The notes: generated from the letters alone by a model not told the origin. A DNA stretch of 64,000 nt from Panulirus ornatus (GCF_036320965.1 NC_092242.1:62918520-62982519), one strand, 5' to 3'. Shown: positions 46,467 through 57,954, counted from the first letter of the stretch. Made by a program: numbers and translations.

Positions 46467-46681
46467 GTACACTCTTTTCCCGCGTCAGCTAGGTAGCGTT
46501 AAGAACAGAGGACTAAGCCTTTGAGGGAATATCCTTACTTGACCCCCTTGTCTGTTCCTTCTTTTGGAAAATTAAAAAACGACAGGGGAGGATTTCCAGC
46601 CCCCTACCCCCCTTCCCCGCTCCCTCCCCTTTTAGTCGCCTTCTACAACATGCAGGGAATACGTGGGAAGCATTCTTTCTC

Positions 46682-46684
<3 letters not shown>
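46466..46684 (-). mobile_element. short TA-flanked SINE-like element, copy 3
   Basis: Plus-strand landmarks TCCCGCGTCAGCTAGGTAGC, AAGAACAGAGGACTAAGCC, GGAGGATTTCCAGCCCC, TTTTAGTCGCCTTCTAC, GGGAATACGTGGGAAGC. The A-run is lost at its 3' end. (TA)n touches the 5' end at TCTCCCCTATATA. Confidence 0.87.

Positions 46685-46741
<57 letters not shown>
46685..46741. repeat. (TA)n right of SINE-like copy 3
   Basis: Pure TA run of 57 bp. Confidence 0.98.
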
Positions 46742-46745
<4 letters not shown>

Positions 46746-47149
46746 CCTGTGATCTCTGCACCTTTATGCAGCCAGGATTTTTACGCTTGTCTGAATGCAC
46801 CTGGACTAGTGGTAAACACGCCGACATTCCCTCGCCATCAAAAACACAAAATCACATTCCACGTTGTGCGTCCCGGGCTAACATTATTGACTGTGTGTCT
46901 CATCGGTGGGTTGCCTCACTCTCAGGGTTTTGGGTGGTCGATCTTTTGGATGATTAGGGTTTTGTTATTCATTTATTTATTTTTTTGCTTCCTTAACTCT
47001 CGTCTTTGTTAGAGGAAGAAGAAATCATTCATCGGGGCTTTTAAGTCAGGTCTCTGGTTATTCATTTTTTGTTTCGAGGTTGTACGGAATTTTTCGTGGA
47101 TCTTAGGACGTGAGTGGTTGTGTCCTGTGTTGTAGTGGTTTCTGGCTTT

Positions 47150-47540
47150 CTTGGGTACGACGGTACGACCCGTTGAGCACGACGGTACGACCCGTTGAGC
47201 ACGACGATATGACCCTTGAGCACGATAGTACGACCCTTGAACACGATAGTACGACTCGTTGAGTACAATGGTACGACTCGTTGAGCGCGACAGCACGACC
47301 CTTGAACACGGTAGTACGACTCGTTGAGCACGACGGTACGACCCTTGAGCACGACAGTGCGACCCCCTGAGTACGAAAGCACGACCCTCTGGCACAACGG
47401 AGCGACCTCACAGCACGGCGGTACGACCACTGAGCACGATGAGTTAGAACCCTTGAGTTCCACGAGGGTTTGACCCATATTTACGGTGGCCTGACCTTTC
47501 ACGTGACCTTTGAGGGCTCAGGTCATAGGTCATAGTAAAG
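47150..47540. repeat. composite foldback repeat, left array and core
   Basis: About 12 reverse units (CGACCCGTTGAGCACGACGG, with CGACTCGTTGAGTACAATGG and other variants), then core GGTGGCCTGACCTTTCACGT, GACCTTTGAGGGCTCAGGTC. Units of 19-21 bp, more diverged than elsewhere. No right array. Confidence 0.88.
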
Positions 47541-47573
47541 AAATGTGGAATCCAATTATGATAATTGGTTCTT

Positions 47574-47575
<2 letters not shown>

Positions 47576-47650
<75 letters not shown>
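47576..47650. repeat. (GT)n microsatellite
   Basis: GT run with one TATATG interruption. Confidence 0.98.
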
Positions 47651-47652
<2 letters not shown>

Positions 47653-47924
47653 AAGCCTGCTGGATCACGATCGTTCCATGGTGTGCTTAATTACGAGGTC
47701 ATTAAGCTGTTGTGCTTGCCGCCGTGTTATAAGTGCGTGGAACAATGACCTCTGCGCATGTACATATATGTGTGTCAATATTACTCCTCAGTATTTGGGA
47801 CAGAAATATTAAAGACGCCAATTATATGGATTTCTCATGTGGGGTTTGTTTGTTTGTTTGTTTTGTGTGGCAAGTGCCTCTCGCGCCGAGAGGTTCGGTT
47901 CTTTTGGCTGGGGAGGAGGTGGTT

Positions 47925-48015
47925 GCTGGAAGGGTCCTTGACCTGGCCGCGTTATGGTCAGGTCACAGACCAGGCTTTATTGCCCAAAGGGTCGTAACGT
48001 CGTCACCCACGGTGG
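47925..48015. repeat. composite foldback repeat, core and one forward unit
   Basis: TCCTTGACCTGGCCGCG, ATGGTCAGGTCACAGACCAG, then AAAGGGTCGTAACGTCGTC. Confidence 0.7.
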
Positions 48016-48056
48016 TTAAGGTCAAGTTAGTTGGTGATGAAGTGGTGGTTGTATGG

Positions 48057-48059
<3 letters not shown>

Positions 48060-48091
<32 letters not shown>
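48060..48091. repeat. (GT)n microsatellite
   Basis: Pure GT run. Confidence 0.97.
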
Positions 48092-48092
<1 letters not shown>

Positions 48093-48347
48093 TATAAGAT
48101 GGCTGGCACCAGTGCCGCGCGCTAACTGACCCACCGATGGGGTTCGATCAAAGGGCCCGGGGGGCCCGCCTTCACCTAAGAGGCCATCCAACCATCCATG
48201 ACAGAAAAAAACATTTTTCGGACAATATTCGTAGACCGAATTGTGACCAGAAAGGAATTTCCTTTTTTGGGGGGATTTACATTTTTAGATATTTTTTTTT
48301 TGTAACCCTGGGGGGTTCTCCCTGGGCGATGGGGGGGACCTACATAA

Positions 48348-48420
48348 TCAATGAGAGCCGTGGCTGGAGTCGGCTTAGCGTCACGCGGGTCCGGGGTTCG
48401 AGCCCTCCCAGTGTCCAGGG
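48348..48420 (+). repeat. tRNA-like SINE head relic
   Basis: GCCGTGGCTGGAGTCGGCTT resembles an A-box region and, 25 bp on, GGGGTTCGAGCCCTCCC is a good B box/T-arm. No body block shared with the SINEs at 19 and 26 kb. An acceptor stem cannot be paired, so a tRNA gene is unlikely. Confidence 0.4.
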
Positions 48421-48568
48421 AGCTTGGGTCGTGTATTTTCCGGGCCGGTGCCTCGGTATTGGGGTGGGGGGGTTAGTGCCGTCCTAGCCTGCCTAGCGCC
48501 TCTCGTCCGCCGGCGGTATTTGCATACACTTTTTTTTTTTTTTCAGTTATTTTGTTTTGGTATGAAAT

Positions 48569-48646
<78 letters not shown>
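48569..48646. repeat. (CT)n microsatellite
   Basis: CT run with one TTCT slip. Confidence 0.98.
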
Positions 48647-48651
<5 letters not shown>

Positions 48652-48659
48652 GTATTGGG

Positions 48660-48661
<2 letters not shown>

Positions 48662-48741
<80 letters not shown>
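48662..48741. repeat. (TA)n microsatellite
   Basis: 80 bp TA, 16 bp after the CT run. Confidence 0.98.
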
Positions 48742-48744
<3 letters not shown>

Positions 48745-49049
48745 CCCCCGCCTCCCACATTTTGTTTTATTGATATTGCCTTATTTATTTCAAACATTTT
48801 TGCCCATATGGGTTTGATTTAGTCCATGTTTGCGTTACTGATTTTCCAGCTGTCACTCGGTGGGGGGGTGGGGGGTGGGGGGGTAGGGGGGGAGGATGTT
48901 TATGGGACGATTCTGTCCATCTGTCTGTGTGACGGTCCGTCTGTTACCATCTGCCCCGTAACGCATGTTGTGACAGGGAGCTCCAAGTTCTGACTGGGGT
49001 GGGCATGTTAATTTTATTTTGTTAATTGTTATTGTATGTCGTTAACAGT

Positions 49050-49052
<3 letters not shown>

Positions 49053-49132
<80 letters not shown>
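49053..49132. repeat. (TA)n microsatellite
   Basis: 80 bp pure TA. Confidence 0.98.
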
Positions 49133-49134
<2 letters not shown>

Positions 49135-49135
49135 A

Positions 49136-49242
49136 AGTAAATACCTCACCCCCAGAGATGTGTTAAATACCTGACCCCCAGAGATGTGTTAAATACCTCA
49201 CCCCCAGAGATATGTTAAATACCTCACCCCCAGAGATATGTA
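49136..49242. repeat. 26-bp minisatellite
   Basis: Four units of AATACCTCACCCCCAGAGAT plus GTGTTA/ATGTTA. Confidence 0.95.
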
Positions 49243-49411
49243 GTTCATGGGAGAGGTTAGGAGAGGGAGGAGGATGATAATGTTAAGAATATGTACGTAG
49301 CCTTTTTGTTTTTACATATCACTGATGGTGTGAGTGTTAGGGATGAGGGGGGGAGATGGACGTGGTATTACCTCGCGTAGTAGACCTATCTATTGACACT
49401 GGAGGCTAATT

Positions 49412-50137
49412 TGAATATTCCCGGTACACAGTTTGAATATTCCCGGTACACAGTTTGAATATTCCCGGTACACAGTTTGAATGTTCCCAGTACACAGTTT
49501 GAATATTCCTGGTACACAGTTTGAATATTCCCGGTACACAGTTTGAATATTCCCGGTACACAGTTTGAATGTTCCCAGTACACAGTTTGAATATTCCCAG
49601 TACACAGTTTGAATATTCCCGGTACACAGTTTGAATATTCCCGGTACACAGTTTGAATGTTCCCAGTACACAGTTTGAATATTCCTGGTACACAGTTTGA
49701 ATATTCCCGGTACACAGTTTGAATATTCCCGGTACACAGTTTGAATGTTCCCAGTACACAGTTTGAATATTCCTGGTACACAGTTTGAATATTCCCGGTA
49801 CACAGTTTGAATATTCCCGGTACACAGTTTGAATGTTCCCAGTACACAGTTTGAATATTCCCAGTACACAGTTTGAATATTCCCGGTACACAGTTTGAAT
49901 ATTCCTGGTACACAGTTTGAATATTCCTGGTACACAGTTTGAATATTCTCGGTACACAGTTTGAATATTCCCGGTACACAGTTTGAATATTCCCAGTACA
50001 CAGTTTGAATATTCCTGGTACACAGTTTGAATATTCCTGGTACACAGTTTGAATATTCCCGGTACACAGTTTGAATATTCCCGGTACACAGTTTGAATAT
50101 TCCCAGTACACAGTTTGAATATTCCCAGTACACTCAT
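49412..50137. repeat. 22-bp minisatellite with 88-bp higher-order period
   Basis: About 33 units of GTTTGAATATTCCCGGTACA plus CA. The diagnostic ATGTTCCCAG variant sits at 49481, 49569, 49657, 49745 and 49833, exactly 88 bp apart, so four-unit blocks were amplified as a whole in the left 60%. The right part lacks that variant. ORFs of 247-280 residues on minus are artefacts: three frames are open at once. Confidence 0.98.
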
Positions 50138-50251
50138 CACTATGGAGTAGAGAACAATCGATAGTCGCCCTTGAAAAAAAAGAAGAAAATAGTACGTTCT
50201 TAGCACATAAAGAGATCAGGCAAGTCATGCATAAATCATGCTTTCTTCCTG

Positions 50252-50325
50252 CCTGCCTTCATGCCTGCCTTCATGCCTGCCTTCATGCCTGCCTTCATGC
50301 CTGCCTTCATGCCTGCCTTCATGCC
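50252..50325. repeat. 12-bp minisatellite
   Basis: About six copies of GCCTTCATGCCT. Confidence 0.96.
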
Positions 50326-50397
50326 AGGCACATGCAGTGGGTTATATATAGCAGCAGCAACAACAACATCAGTGACAACAACAGGAGGCTGTTAGCA

Positions 50398-51378
50398 AGG
50401 AGGACCTCAGTAGGATGGGTGGATGGGGCGAGGAGGACCCCAGTAGGATGGGTGGACGAGGCGAGGAGGACCCCAGTAGGATGGGTGGATGGGGCGAGGA
50501 GGACCCCAGTAGGAGGGGTGGATGGAGCGAGGACCCCAGTAGGAGGGGTGGATGGGCGAGGAGGACCCCAGTAGGATGGGTGGATGGGGCGAGGAGGCCC
50601 CCAGTAGGATGGGTGGATGGGGCGAGGAGGACCCCAGTAGGATGGGTGGATGGGGCGAGGAGGACCCCAGTAGGAGGGGTGGATGGAGCGAGGACCCCAG
50701 TAGGATGGGTGGATGGGGCGAGGAGGCCCCCAGTAGGATGGGTGGATGGGGCGAGGAGGACCCCAGTAGGATGGGTGGATGGAGCGAGGACCCCAGTAGG
50801 ATGGGTGGATGGGGCGAGGAGGACCCCAGTAGGAGGGGTGGATGGAGCGAGGACCCCAGTAGGATGGGTGGATGGGGCGAGGAGGACCCCAGTAGGATGG
50901 GTGGATGGGGCGAGGACCCCAGTAGGATGGGTGGATGGGGCGAGGAGGACCCCAGTAGGAGGGGTGGATGGAGCGAGGACCCCAGTAGGATGGGTGGATG
51001 GGGCGAGGAGGACCCCAGTAGGAGGGGTGGATGGAGCGAGGACCCCAGTAGGATGGGTGGACGGGGCGAGGAGGACCTCAGTAGGAGGGGTGGATGGGGC
51101 GAGGACCCCAGTAGGATGGGTGGATGGGGCGAGGAGGACCCCCGTAGGATGGGTGCATGGGGCGAGGAGGACCCCAGTAGGATGGGTGGATGGGGCGAGG
51201 AGGACCCCAGTAGGATGGGTGGACGGGGCGAGGAGGACCCCAGTAGGAGGAGTGGATGGGGCGAGGACCCCAGTAGGATGGGTGGATGGGGCGAGGAGGA
51301 CCCCAGTAGGATGGGTGCATGGGGCGAGGAGGACCCCAGTAGGATGGGTGGACGGGGCGAGGAGGACCCCAGTCGGAG
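50398..51378. repeat. 33/30-bp minisatellite
   Basis: About 30 units with AGGACCCCAGTAGGATGGGT and GGATGGGGCG. Full units are 33 bp. Others lack one AGG and are 30 bp, so the reading frame is kept across the array. This yields overlapping ORFs of 324 and 293 residues in two frames. Unit variants (GGAGGGGTGG, GGACGGGG, TGCATGGGG) recur in blocks. Confidence 0.98.
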
Positions 51379-51714
51379 GGGGAGGGTGAGAGTCGGTCGC
51401 CGCCCACGCCCGCTGGCTTTATGCTACATGTGAGGTGCTGTATCATGGGAGGCTTACACCCAGCAGAGCGATCGTGCTGTTCTGCAGCAAGATATTGGTA
51501 ATTTGGGGGGGGGTCGTCTGACGCGGGCTCAGACGTCGCGCCACCACCACCACATCCTACCACATGCGTACCACATACCACACGGCATTCTTATGAAGAA
51601 GAGGACCCTCTGCGATAGACTAACTTCACCAGTTTGCATGTCAGGGAGCAGCGCGTGTGTGTCGGTGTATCTACTGAGAGTAACGGAAGGGAGTTCGACA
51701 CTCGTAGCGTTCCT

Positions 51715-51716
<2 letters not shown>

Positions 51717-51756
<40 letters not shown>
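51717..51756. repeat. (CA)n microsatellite
   Basis: Pure CA run. Confidence 0.98.
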
Positions 51757-51758
<2 letters not shown>

Positions 51759-52136
51759 ACGACACCTCCGTGTGGTCTTTGCTGACCCCACAGTCCTCAC
51801 ACATTCGTAGTTTTACAACGAGAGAATGAAGTTTCTCGCAGTTGATGTGGAAAGTCTTAAAGAATTCACGGACAAAACTACAAAAAAATGACACTCGGTT
51901 GTTTTCCTTTTGTAACCAAAAGGACATAAAGTTTATCTCTACGTTTTCCATGGCATTTTCTTTTTTTTTTCTGTCTGTATTACTTAAACATTCGTTTTCT
52001 TTCCGTAACATTTTTAGTTTTAAGTATGTTATGTCTCGGATCAGCAGTGATTGATAGCATGGTCTTCAGCCTATTGGACAGAGCAGCATTTGCTTCTTCG
52101 ATAAACACGCAGGGTTGGATTCTACAAACATTCAAA

Positions 52137-52139
52137 GCG

Positions 52140-52198
<59 letters not shown>
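52137..52198. repeat. compound (GC)n(GA)n
   Basis: About 18 bp of alternating GC passes into 44 bp of GA. Confidence 0.97.
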
Positions 52199-52201
<3 letters not shown>

Positions 52202-52439
52202 AAAGCACAGATAGCCTCCGGAATGGAATACTGGTGCGTGGGTGCGCTCAAACATCACCTCTCTGAAGGCGAGGGAGAGATTATAGATGTCAGAAAGCGT
52301 GCAAAACGAAGTTCCACAGTTCGCTTGTGACACGTTTCTGTAGACGTAGTGGTGGCGACTGGAGACACTGAGAAGGCTATGGTGTCAAGAGGGAGGGCGG
52401 AGGGCGGGCCAGGCGCGATGTGTATCATGATTTGCACTT

Positions 52440-52543
52440 GGGAGAAAGACTGGAAGATACAGTTCTCATTCATGGGAGAAAGACTGGAAGATACGGTTCT
52501 CATTCATGGGAGAAAGACTGGAAGATACGGTTCTCATTCATGG
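52440..52543. repeat. 34-bp tandem triplication
   Basis: Three copies of CATGGGAGAAAGACTGGAAG plus ATACGGTTCTCATT; the first is slightly diverged. Confidence 0.96.
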
Positions 52544-53451
52544 CCTATGTAAATAAAGCCTTGCTGACACGACGTGCGAGGTAGACTGCAAGGTACGAGA
52601 CCCCTTAAAAAAAAAAAAAAAATCGAGAGACGGAAACCGTAGTGAAAAAAACGGGGACTTGGGACATTATCGTTACGTGTTGGCCGTCGCATCGACAGCA
52701 GACCGAGCTGTGGCCAGGGAAGACCTCCGAGAGCCATCGGGAGTCCAATGAAAACACAGGTCTCCTGTGGTAGTGGTGGTGGTGGAGGGTAGTGTAGTAG
52801 AGGACCCCAGCGCTGTTACCCCCTGGTGAACCTAAACCTCACTGGTATGAATACTGAGTATGTTTGGCAGGGCTTCACTGGTGAATACTGAGTAGTTTGC
52901 CGGGCTTCCTTCCCCTCCCACCCCCTTGCCCGCTCCCCCAGGTGAACACACTGCTCCGCTTGGGGGCGCGAGGGAGGGGGAGAGAGGGCGCTCACCCCGG
53001 GGGGCTGTAGAATATTCACCGACTGGCTAGACTGAGAGACTTAGAGGATTAGAGATCAGGGTGTCTAGTGTACGTGTGCTGGCGAGGCAGAATCGTCCTC
53101 CTCCTCCTCCTCCTCTTCTCGTCCTCCTCCTTGTTACGTAGACCTGTCTGAAGCCATATATATGTATATCATGCGACACAACAACCCGGGTCATGTACAC
53201 GCTGGGGACTGGTTCTGGTCATGGAATCACCTCCTAGCTAACTCCTGAAGAAGGCGTTGAAGATATTTTGACTGGTGGTTGCGACTTAGGCGCCTTAACG
53301 ACCCTGGTAGTATAGTTGGTAGGCCTGAGGCCGGGATAACCCATCTCGGGGACGTGTGTGTACACTTCCCAAGGGCAGTACAGCTGTTGTGGTGTGTGTG
53401 TGTGTGCAGCAGAGAACACCTCCTGGTGTTGAGGTCTTCAGCCTGGGGACT

Positions 53452-53740
53452 GTGGTGGACCTGAAGTATTGTGGTGGGTGGAGGTGGTGGACCTGAGGTA
53501 TTGTGGTAGGTGGAGGACCTGAGGTATTGTGGTGGGTGGAGGTGGAGGACCTGAGGTATTGTGGTGGGTGGATGTGGTGGACCTGAGGTATTGTGGTGGG
53601 TGGAGGTGAAGGACCTGAGGTATTGTGGTGGTTGTAGGTGAAGGACCTGAGGTATTGTGGTGGGAGGAGGTGGAGTACCTGAGGTATTGTGGTGGGTGGA
53701 GGTGGAGGACCTGAGGTATTGTGGTGGATGGAGGTGGTAG
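53452..53740. repeat. 27-33-bp minisatellite
   Basis: About nine units with GGACCTGAGGTATTGTGGTG and a variable GGTGGAGGT tail (loss of one GGTGGA explains 27-bp units). Confidence 0.95.
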
Positions 53741-53945
53741 TGTGGGGTGGTTGGGTAGGGAGCACGTCGTCCACCAGGAACAGGGAATCAATTGCCGTGA
53801 TTCAGTGAGGGTGGTCGTCGTCGTCGTCGTCGGCCTTGGGGAGGGGAGGGGGGGGAACGACCACGTAATGGACGAGATGGAATTTTAACTTGTTTGTTGT
53901 TGACGACCCAACACGCGCCTGGCAGTGCTTCCGAAAAGGATTGCT

Positions 53946-53980
<35 letters not shown>

Positions 53981-53982
53981 GT
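53946..53982. repeat. (GT)n microsatellite
   Basis: GT run with one TTG interruption. Confidence 0.97.
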
Positions 53983-54023
53983 GATTATTATTTGTGTGTT
54001 ACGGAGAGTGAGTCTTACACCTT

Positions 54024-54027
<4 letters not shown>

Positions 54028-54090
<63 letters not shown>

Positions 54091-54098
54091 TTTTTTTT
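54028..54098. repeat. (TA)n plus T-run at LINE 3' end
   Basis: 46 bp TA and about 25 T; A-run plus (TA)n tail of LINE copy 2 on the minus strand. Confidence 0.97.
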
Positions 54099-55255
54099 AT
54101 ACTTTGTCGCTGTCTCCCGCGTTTGCGAGGTAGCGCAAGGAAACAGACGAAAGAAATGGCCCAACCCCCCCCCCATACACATGTACATACACACGTCCAC
54201 ACACGCAAATATACATACCTACACAGCTTTCCATGGTTTACCCCAGACGCTTCACATGCCTTGCTTCAATCCACTGACAGCACGTCAACCCCTGTATACC
54301 ACATGACTCCAATTCACTCTATTTCTTGCCCTCCTTTCACCCTCCTGCATGTTCAGGCCCCGATCACACAAAATCTTTTTCACTCCATCTTTCCACCTCC
54401 AATTTGGTCTCCCTCTTCTCCTCGTTCCCTCCACCTCCGACACATATATCCTCTTGGTCAATCTCTCCTCACTCATTCTCTCCATGTGCCCAAACCATTT
54501 CAAAACACCCTCTTCTGCTCTCTCAACCACGCTCTTTTTATTTCCACACCTCTCTCTTACCCTTACGTTACTTACTCGATCAAACCACCTCACACCACAC
54601 ATTGTCCTCAAACATCTCATTTCTAGCACATCCATCCTCCTGCGCACATCTCTATCCATAGCCCACGCCTCGCAACCATACAACATTGTTGGAACCACTA
54701 TTCCCTCAAACATACCCATTTTTGCTTTCCGAGATAATGTTCTCGACTTCCACACATTTTTCAAGGCTCCCAAAATTTTCGCCCCCTCCCCCACCCTATG
54801 ATCCACTTCCGCTTCCATGGTTCCATCCGCTGACAGATCCACTCCCAGATATCTAAAACACTTCACTTCCTCCAGTTTTTCTCCATTCAAACTCACCTCC
54901 CAATTGACTTGACCCTCACCCCTACTGTACCTAATAACCTTGCTCTTATTCACATTTACTCTCAACTTTCTTCTTCCACACACTTTACCAAACTCAGTCA
55001 CCAGCTTCTGCAGTTTCTCACATGAATCAGCCACCAGCGCTGTATCATCAGCGAACAACAACTGACTCACTTCCCAAGCTCTCTCATCCCCAACAGACTT
55101 CATACTTGCCCCTCTTTCCAGGACTCTTGCATTTACCTCCCTTACAACCCCATCCATAAACAAATTAAACAACCATGGAGACATCACACACCCCTGCCGC
55201 AAACCTACATTCACTGAGAACCAATCACTTTCCTCTCTTCCTACACGTACACATG
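54099..55255 (-). mobile_element. RTE-like LINE copy 2, 3' segment (sense on minus)
   Basis: Carries the RT C-terminal half and 3' UTR, from CVRVGREESDWFSVNVGLRQ (before motif B) through FADD, YGCEAW and the C-terminus, then the same UTR and tail as copy 1. The minus ORF 55214-54285 (309 residues) differs from copy 1 at about three residues (KMC/TMC, REMC/RERC, WSDV/WSHV). It is joined at 55255/55256 to the inverted 5' segment. Confidence 0.95.
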
Positions 55256-55888
55256 TTGAATGTGTCTGATGACAGAGTGGCAGATATAGGGTGTTTTGGT
55301 CGAGGTGGTGTGCAAAGTGAGAGGGTTAGGGAAAATGATTTGGTAAACAGAGAAGAGGTAGTAAAAGCTTTGCGGAAGATGAAAGCCGGCAAGGCAGCAG
55401 GTTTGGATGGCATTGCAGTGGAATTTATTAAGAAAGGGGGTGACTGTATTGTTGACTGGTTGGTAAGGTTATTTAATGTATGTATGACTCATGGTGAGGT
55501 GCCTGAGGATTGGCGGAATGCGTGCATAGTGCCATTGTACAAAGGCAAAGGGGATAAGAGTGAGTGCTCAAATTACAGAGGTATAAGTTTGTTGAGTATT
55601 CCTGGTAAATTATATGGAAGGGTATTGATTGAGAGGGTGAAGGCATGTACAGAGCATCAGATTGGGGAAGAGCAGTGCGGTTTCAGAAGTGGTAGAGGAT
55701 GTGTGGATCAGGTGTTTGCTTTGAAGAATATATGTGAGAAATACTTAGAAAAGCAAATGGATTTGTATGTAGCATTTATGGATCTGGAGAAGGCATATGA
55801 TAGAGTTGATAGAGATGCTCTGTGGAAGGTATTAAGAATATATGGTGTGGGAGGCAAGTTGTTAGAAGCAGTGAAAAGTTTTTATCGA

Positions 55889-55890
<2 letters not shown>
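55256..55890 (+). mobile_element. RTE-like LINE copy 2, inverted 5' segment
   Basis: Plus-strand frame, reading from LNVSDDRVADIGCFGRGGVQ through a linker ALRKMKAGKAAGLDGIAVE (typical of the region just upstream of RT motif 1) to MDLEKAYDRVDRDALW and SFYRG, where it ends in (TA)n. Relative to copy 1 it differs at ICEK/VCEK and extends about 75 residues further N-terminal. The ATG-initiated 266-residue frame starting at 55175 is chimeric: its first 27 or so residues are antisense of the 3' segment, and its last are YIYIYI from (TA)n. Confidence 0.94.
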
Positions 55891-55973
<83 letters not shown>

Positions 55974-55974
55974 G
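55891..55974. repeat. (TA)n at LINE copy 2 5' junction
   Basis: TA run with one AATA slip at 55950. Confidence 0.98.
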
Positions 55975-56254
55975 AACAGTTTTCCCTCTCACCTTCTCTC
56001 GTCTAGCTATAATTTCACTTGTTTGAGAATTTAATGAAAGTATGTGATTACAAAATGGGTGAGGAAGTATGCAATTAACGGTAAATTAAAACTATGATTA
56101 ACCCGCATGATGATAGGCCAAATTAATTCTCCACGCCCGTTGGGTCATTTGAGTTCATACAGTGGAGATGACCTGACCTGACCTGATCCAATTGAGGAAG
56201 ACCGTACGATCTTTAGGCCTATTAGTAGACTAATAGGCCTAATATATATATCTT

Positions 56255-56493
56255 TCTTTCATACCATTCGTCATTTCCCGCATTAGCGAGGTAGCGTCAA
56301 GAACAGAGGACTGGGCCTTTGAGGGAATATCCTCACCTGGCCCCCTTCTCTGTCGGTTCTTTTGGAAAATTAAAAAAAAAAAAAACCGAGAGGGGAGGAT
56401 TTCCAGCCCCCGCTCCCTCCCCTTTTAGTCGCCTTCTACGACACGCAGGGAATACGTGGGAAGTAATCTTTCTCCCCTATCCCCAGGGATAAT
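56255..56493 (-). mobile_element. short TA-flanked SINE-like element, copy 4
   Basis: Complete: tail ATACCATTCGTCATTTCCCG / CATTAGCGAGGTAGCG, internal A14 run, body GGGAGGATTTCCAGCCCC, GTCGCCTTCTACGACACGC, 5' end CCCTATCCCCAGGGATA. TATATA lies on the left and (TA)n (56497-56548) on the right. Confidence 0.88.
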
Positions 56494-56494
56494 A

Positions 56495-56548
<54 letters not shown>
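56494..56548. repeat. (TA)n right of SINE-like copy 4
   Basis: TA run following a TATCTATATA transition. Confidence 0.98.
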
Positions 56549-56549
<1 letters not shown>

Positions 56550-56552
<3 letters not shown>

Positions 56553-57334
56553 TATATATATTGAAAACGAAAACGGAGGGAAGGAGCATGTGATTAAAAT
56601 CAGGGCATCAGAAAGAGCAATTCCCCCGACCTCAGCGAACGGCCCGGGTGAGCCGGTATCGTATCTGATCGAACAGACTTGAACTAACCGGATTAATCTT
56701 CAGCTTAAGAGGGATCCAACGATACAGAAACGAGACGTGAAAGGGATCTGTTGATACGGGGAAAAAAAAAAAAGAAGACATGAAGAGACGTTAAAGGGAT
56801 TTGCCGCTACGGGGATGGGATTAGAGGTAGAGGAAGTGTTGATGACGGTGGCGGATGGTAACGAGCGAGCGAGCGGGGCTGGCTGGCGGGGCGAGACGCA
56901 ATGTGTTTTGTGTTACCAGGACGACCACGGTCCTCGCGCTTAGCGTCGCCCGGCACTCTATTTTAAACCCCCGGGCAACCCACTGTAGTATGATGGTGCA
57001 ATGGGCTACCACCATTCTGCAGACCACCCCCCAGCAACCAGCTAGTAAGGTAGTTAGGTAGTGACCACGTACTTGGCATTGAGTCACTGAGGAACCAGTT
57101 GTTTGGGACGTCGTAATTGCCATGATGGGATTTCCAGGAAAGCAGTTCACACGCATTCGCACCTTCCTCCCCCCAACCCAACTCTCCCCCACCGCACTCC
57201 TCCCCATTGGCCATTATGGTGGGCCATTAAACCCAGTATAGTGGCCCAGATGACCAACAGGGTGGTTTGGGAGCCAGTAATGGAAGGAAGGAAATGATGA
57301 GAAGATTGGGGAAAAAAAAAGCAGTCGTTCGACC
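56550..57334. other. unassigned sequence
   Basis: No repeat or exon recognised. A/G-rich near 56750, otherwise balanced. The longest frame (128 residues on minus, 57207-56821) has no domain. Confidence 0.5.
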
Positions 57335-57615
57335 ACGACCTCACGTCCATTGGAGTTCGACGGGACGACCTTTTTGAGCACGACGGTGCGACTCCCGGGT
57401 TCACGTGATGGCCTGGCCTTTTAATTTGACTCCTGGGTTCACGTGATGGCCTGGCCTTTTAATGGCCTCTTACCAAGACTCGGCTGAGTTCTGTAAAGGC
57501 CAGGCTGACATTATACTCCCCCCAAAAGGGGTCGTGCCATCACATCCATCCCCCCTCCCGAGGGTCGTTCTTTCATAACCCCCAAAGGGTCGTACCCCCG
57601 TTACCCGAGGGGTGT
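57335..57615. repeat. composite foldback repeat with duplicated core
   Basis: Reverse units (TTGAGCACGACGGTGCGAC), then GTTCACGTGATGGCCTGGCC TTTTAA occurring twice 40 bp apart, then GTAAAGGCCAGGCTGACATT, TATACTCCC, and diverged forward units (AAAGGGGTCGTGCCATC, AAAGGGTCGTACCCCCG). Confidence 0.85.
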
Positions 57616-57954
57616 GGTTAATAACCATGTGGCTGTTGTGTTAATTCCCTTCCCCGCCGCAGTCATCGGTACGTAAAGCCCCAATCCGGCCCTCTCCTCC
57701 TCCTCCCCACCCACCCTCCTTGTGGAGGTAGCCATTTGCTGGGTACCAGAGGCTGTTAAATGGCACGCAGGGTTGCAAGTGCTTTTGGGGGGGGCGGGTG
57801 GGGTAATAATTACCCATGGTTGGTCTTAGTGTATCATGAGGTGGTGGTGGTTGGAGGACCTTGGTGTTAACTGAGGCCCATTGGGTACTACAGTGTTGGA
57901 ACATGTAGTGTGGAGGGTGGGGTAAGGTAAGGTTGATGCTACGTACAACTGTTG

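Noticed and set aside
49386..50228. Three overlapping minus ORFs of 247-280 residues
   Set aside because: All three frames of the 22-bp array are open and give the same interleaved peptide; no selection for one frame is visible.
50415..51433. ORFs of 324 and 293 residues with 11-residue peptide repeats
   Set aside because: Pure minisatellite translation, two frames open at once, no signal sequence or non-repeat domain.
53285..53355. CCTGGTAGTATAGTTGGTAGG resembling the 5' half of a tRNA
   Set aside because: A-box-like only; no B box or T-arm follows and no acceptor stem pairs.
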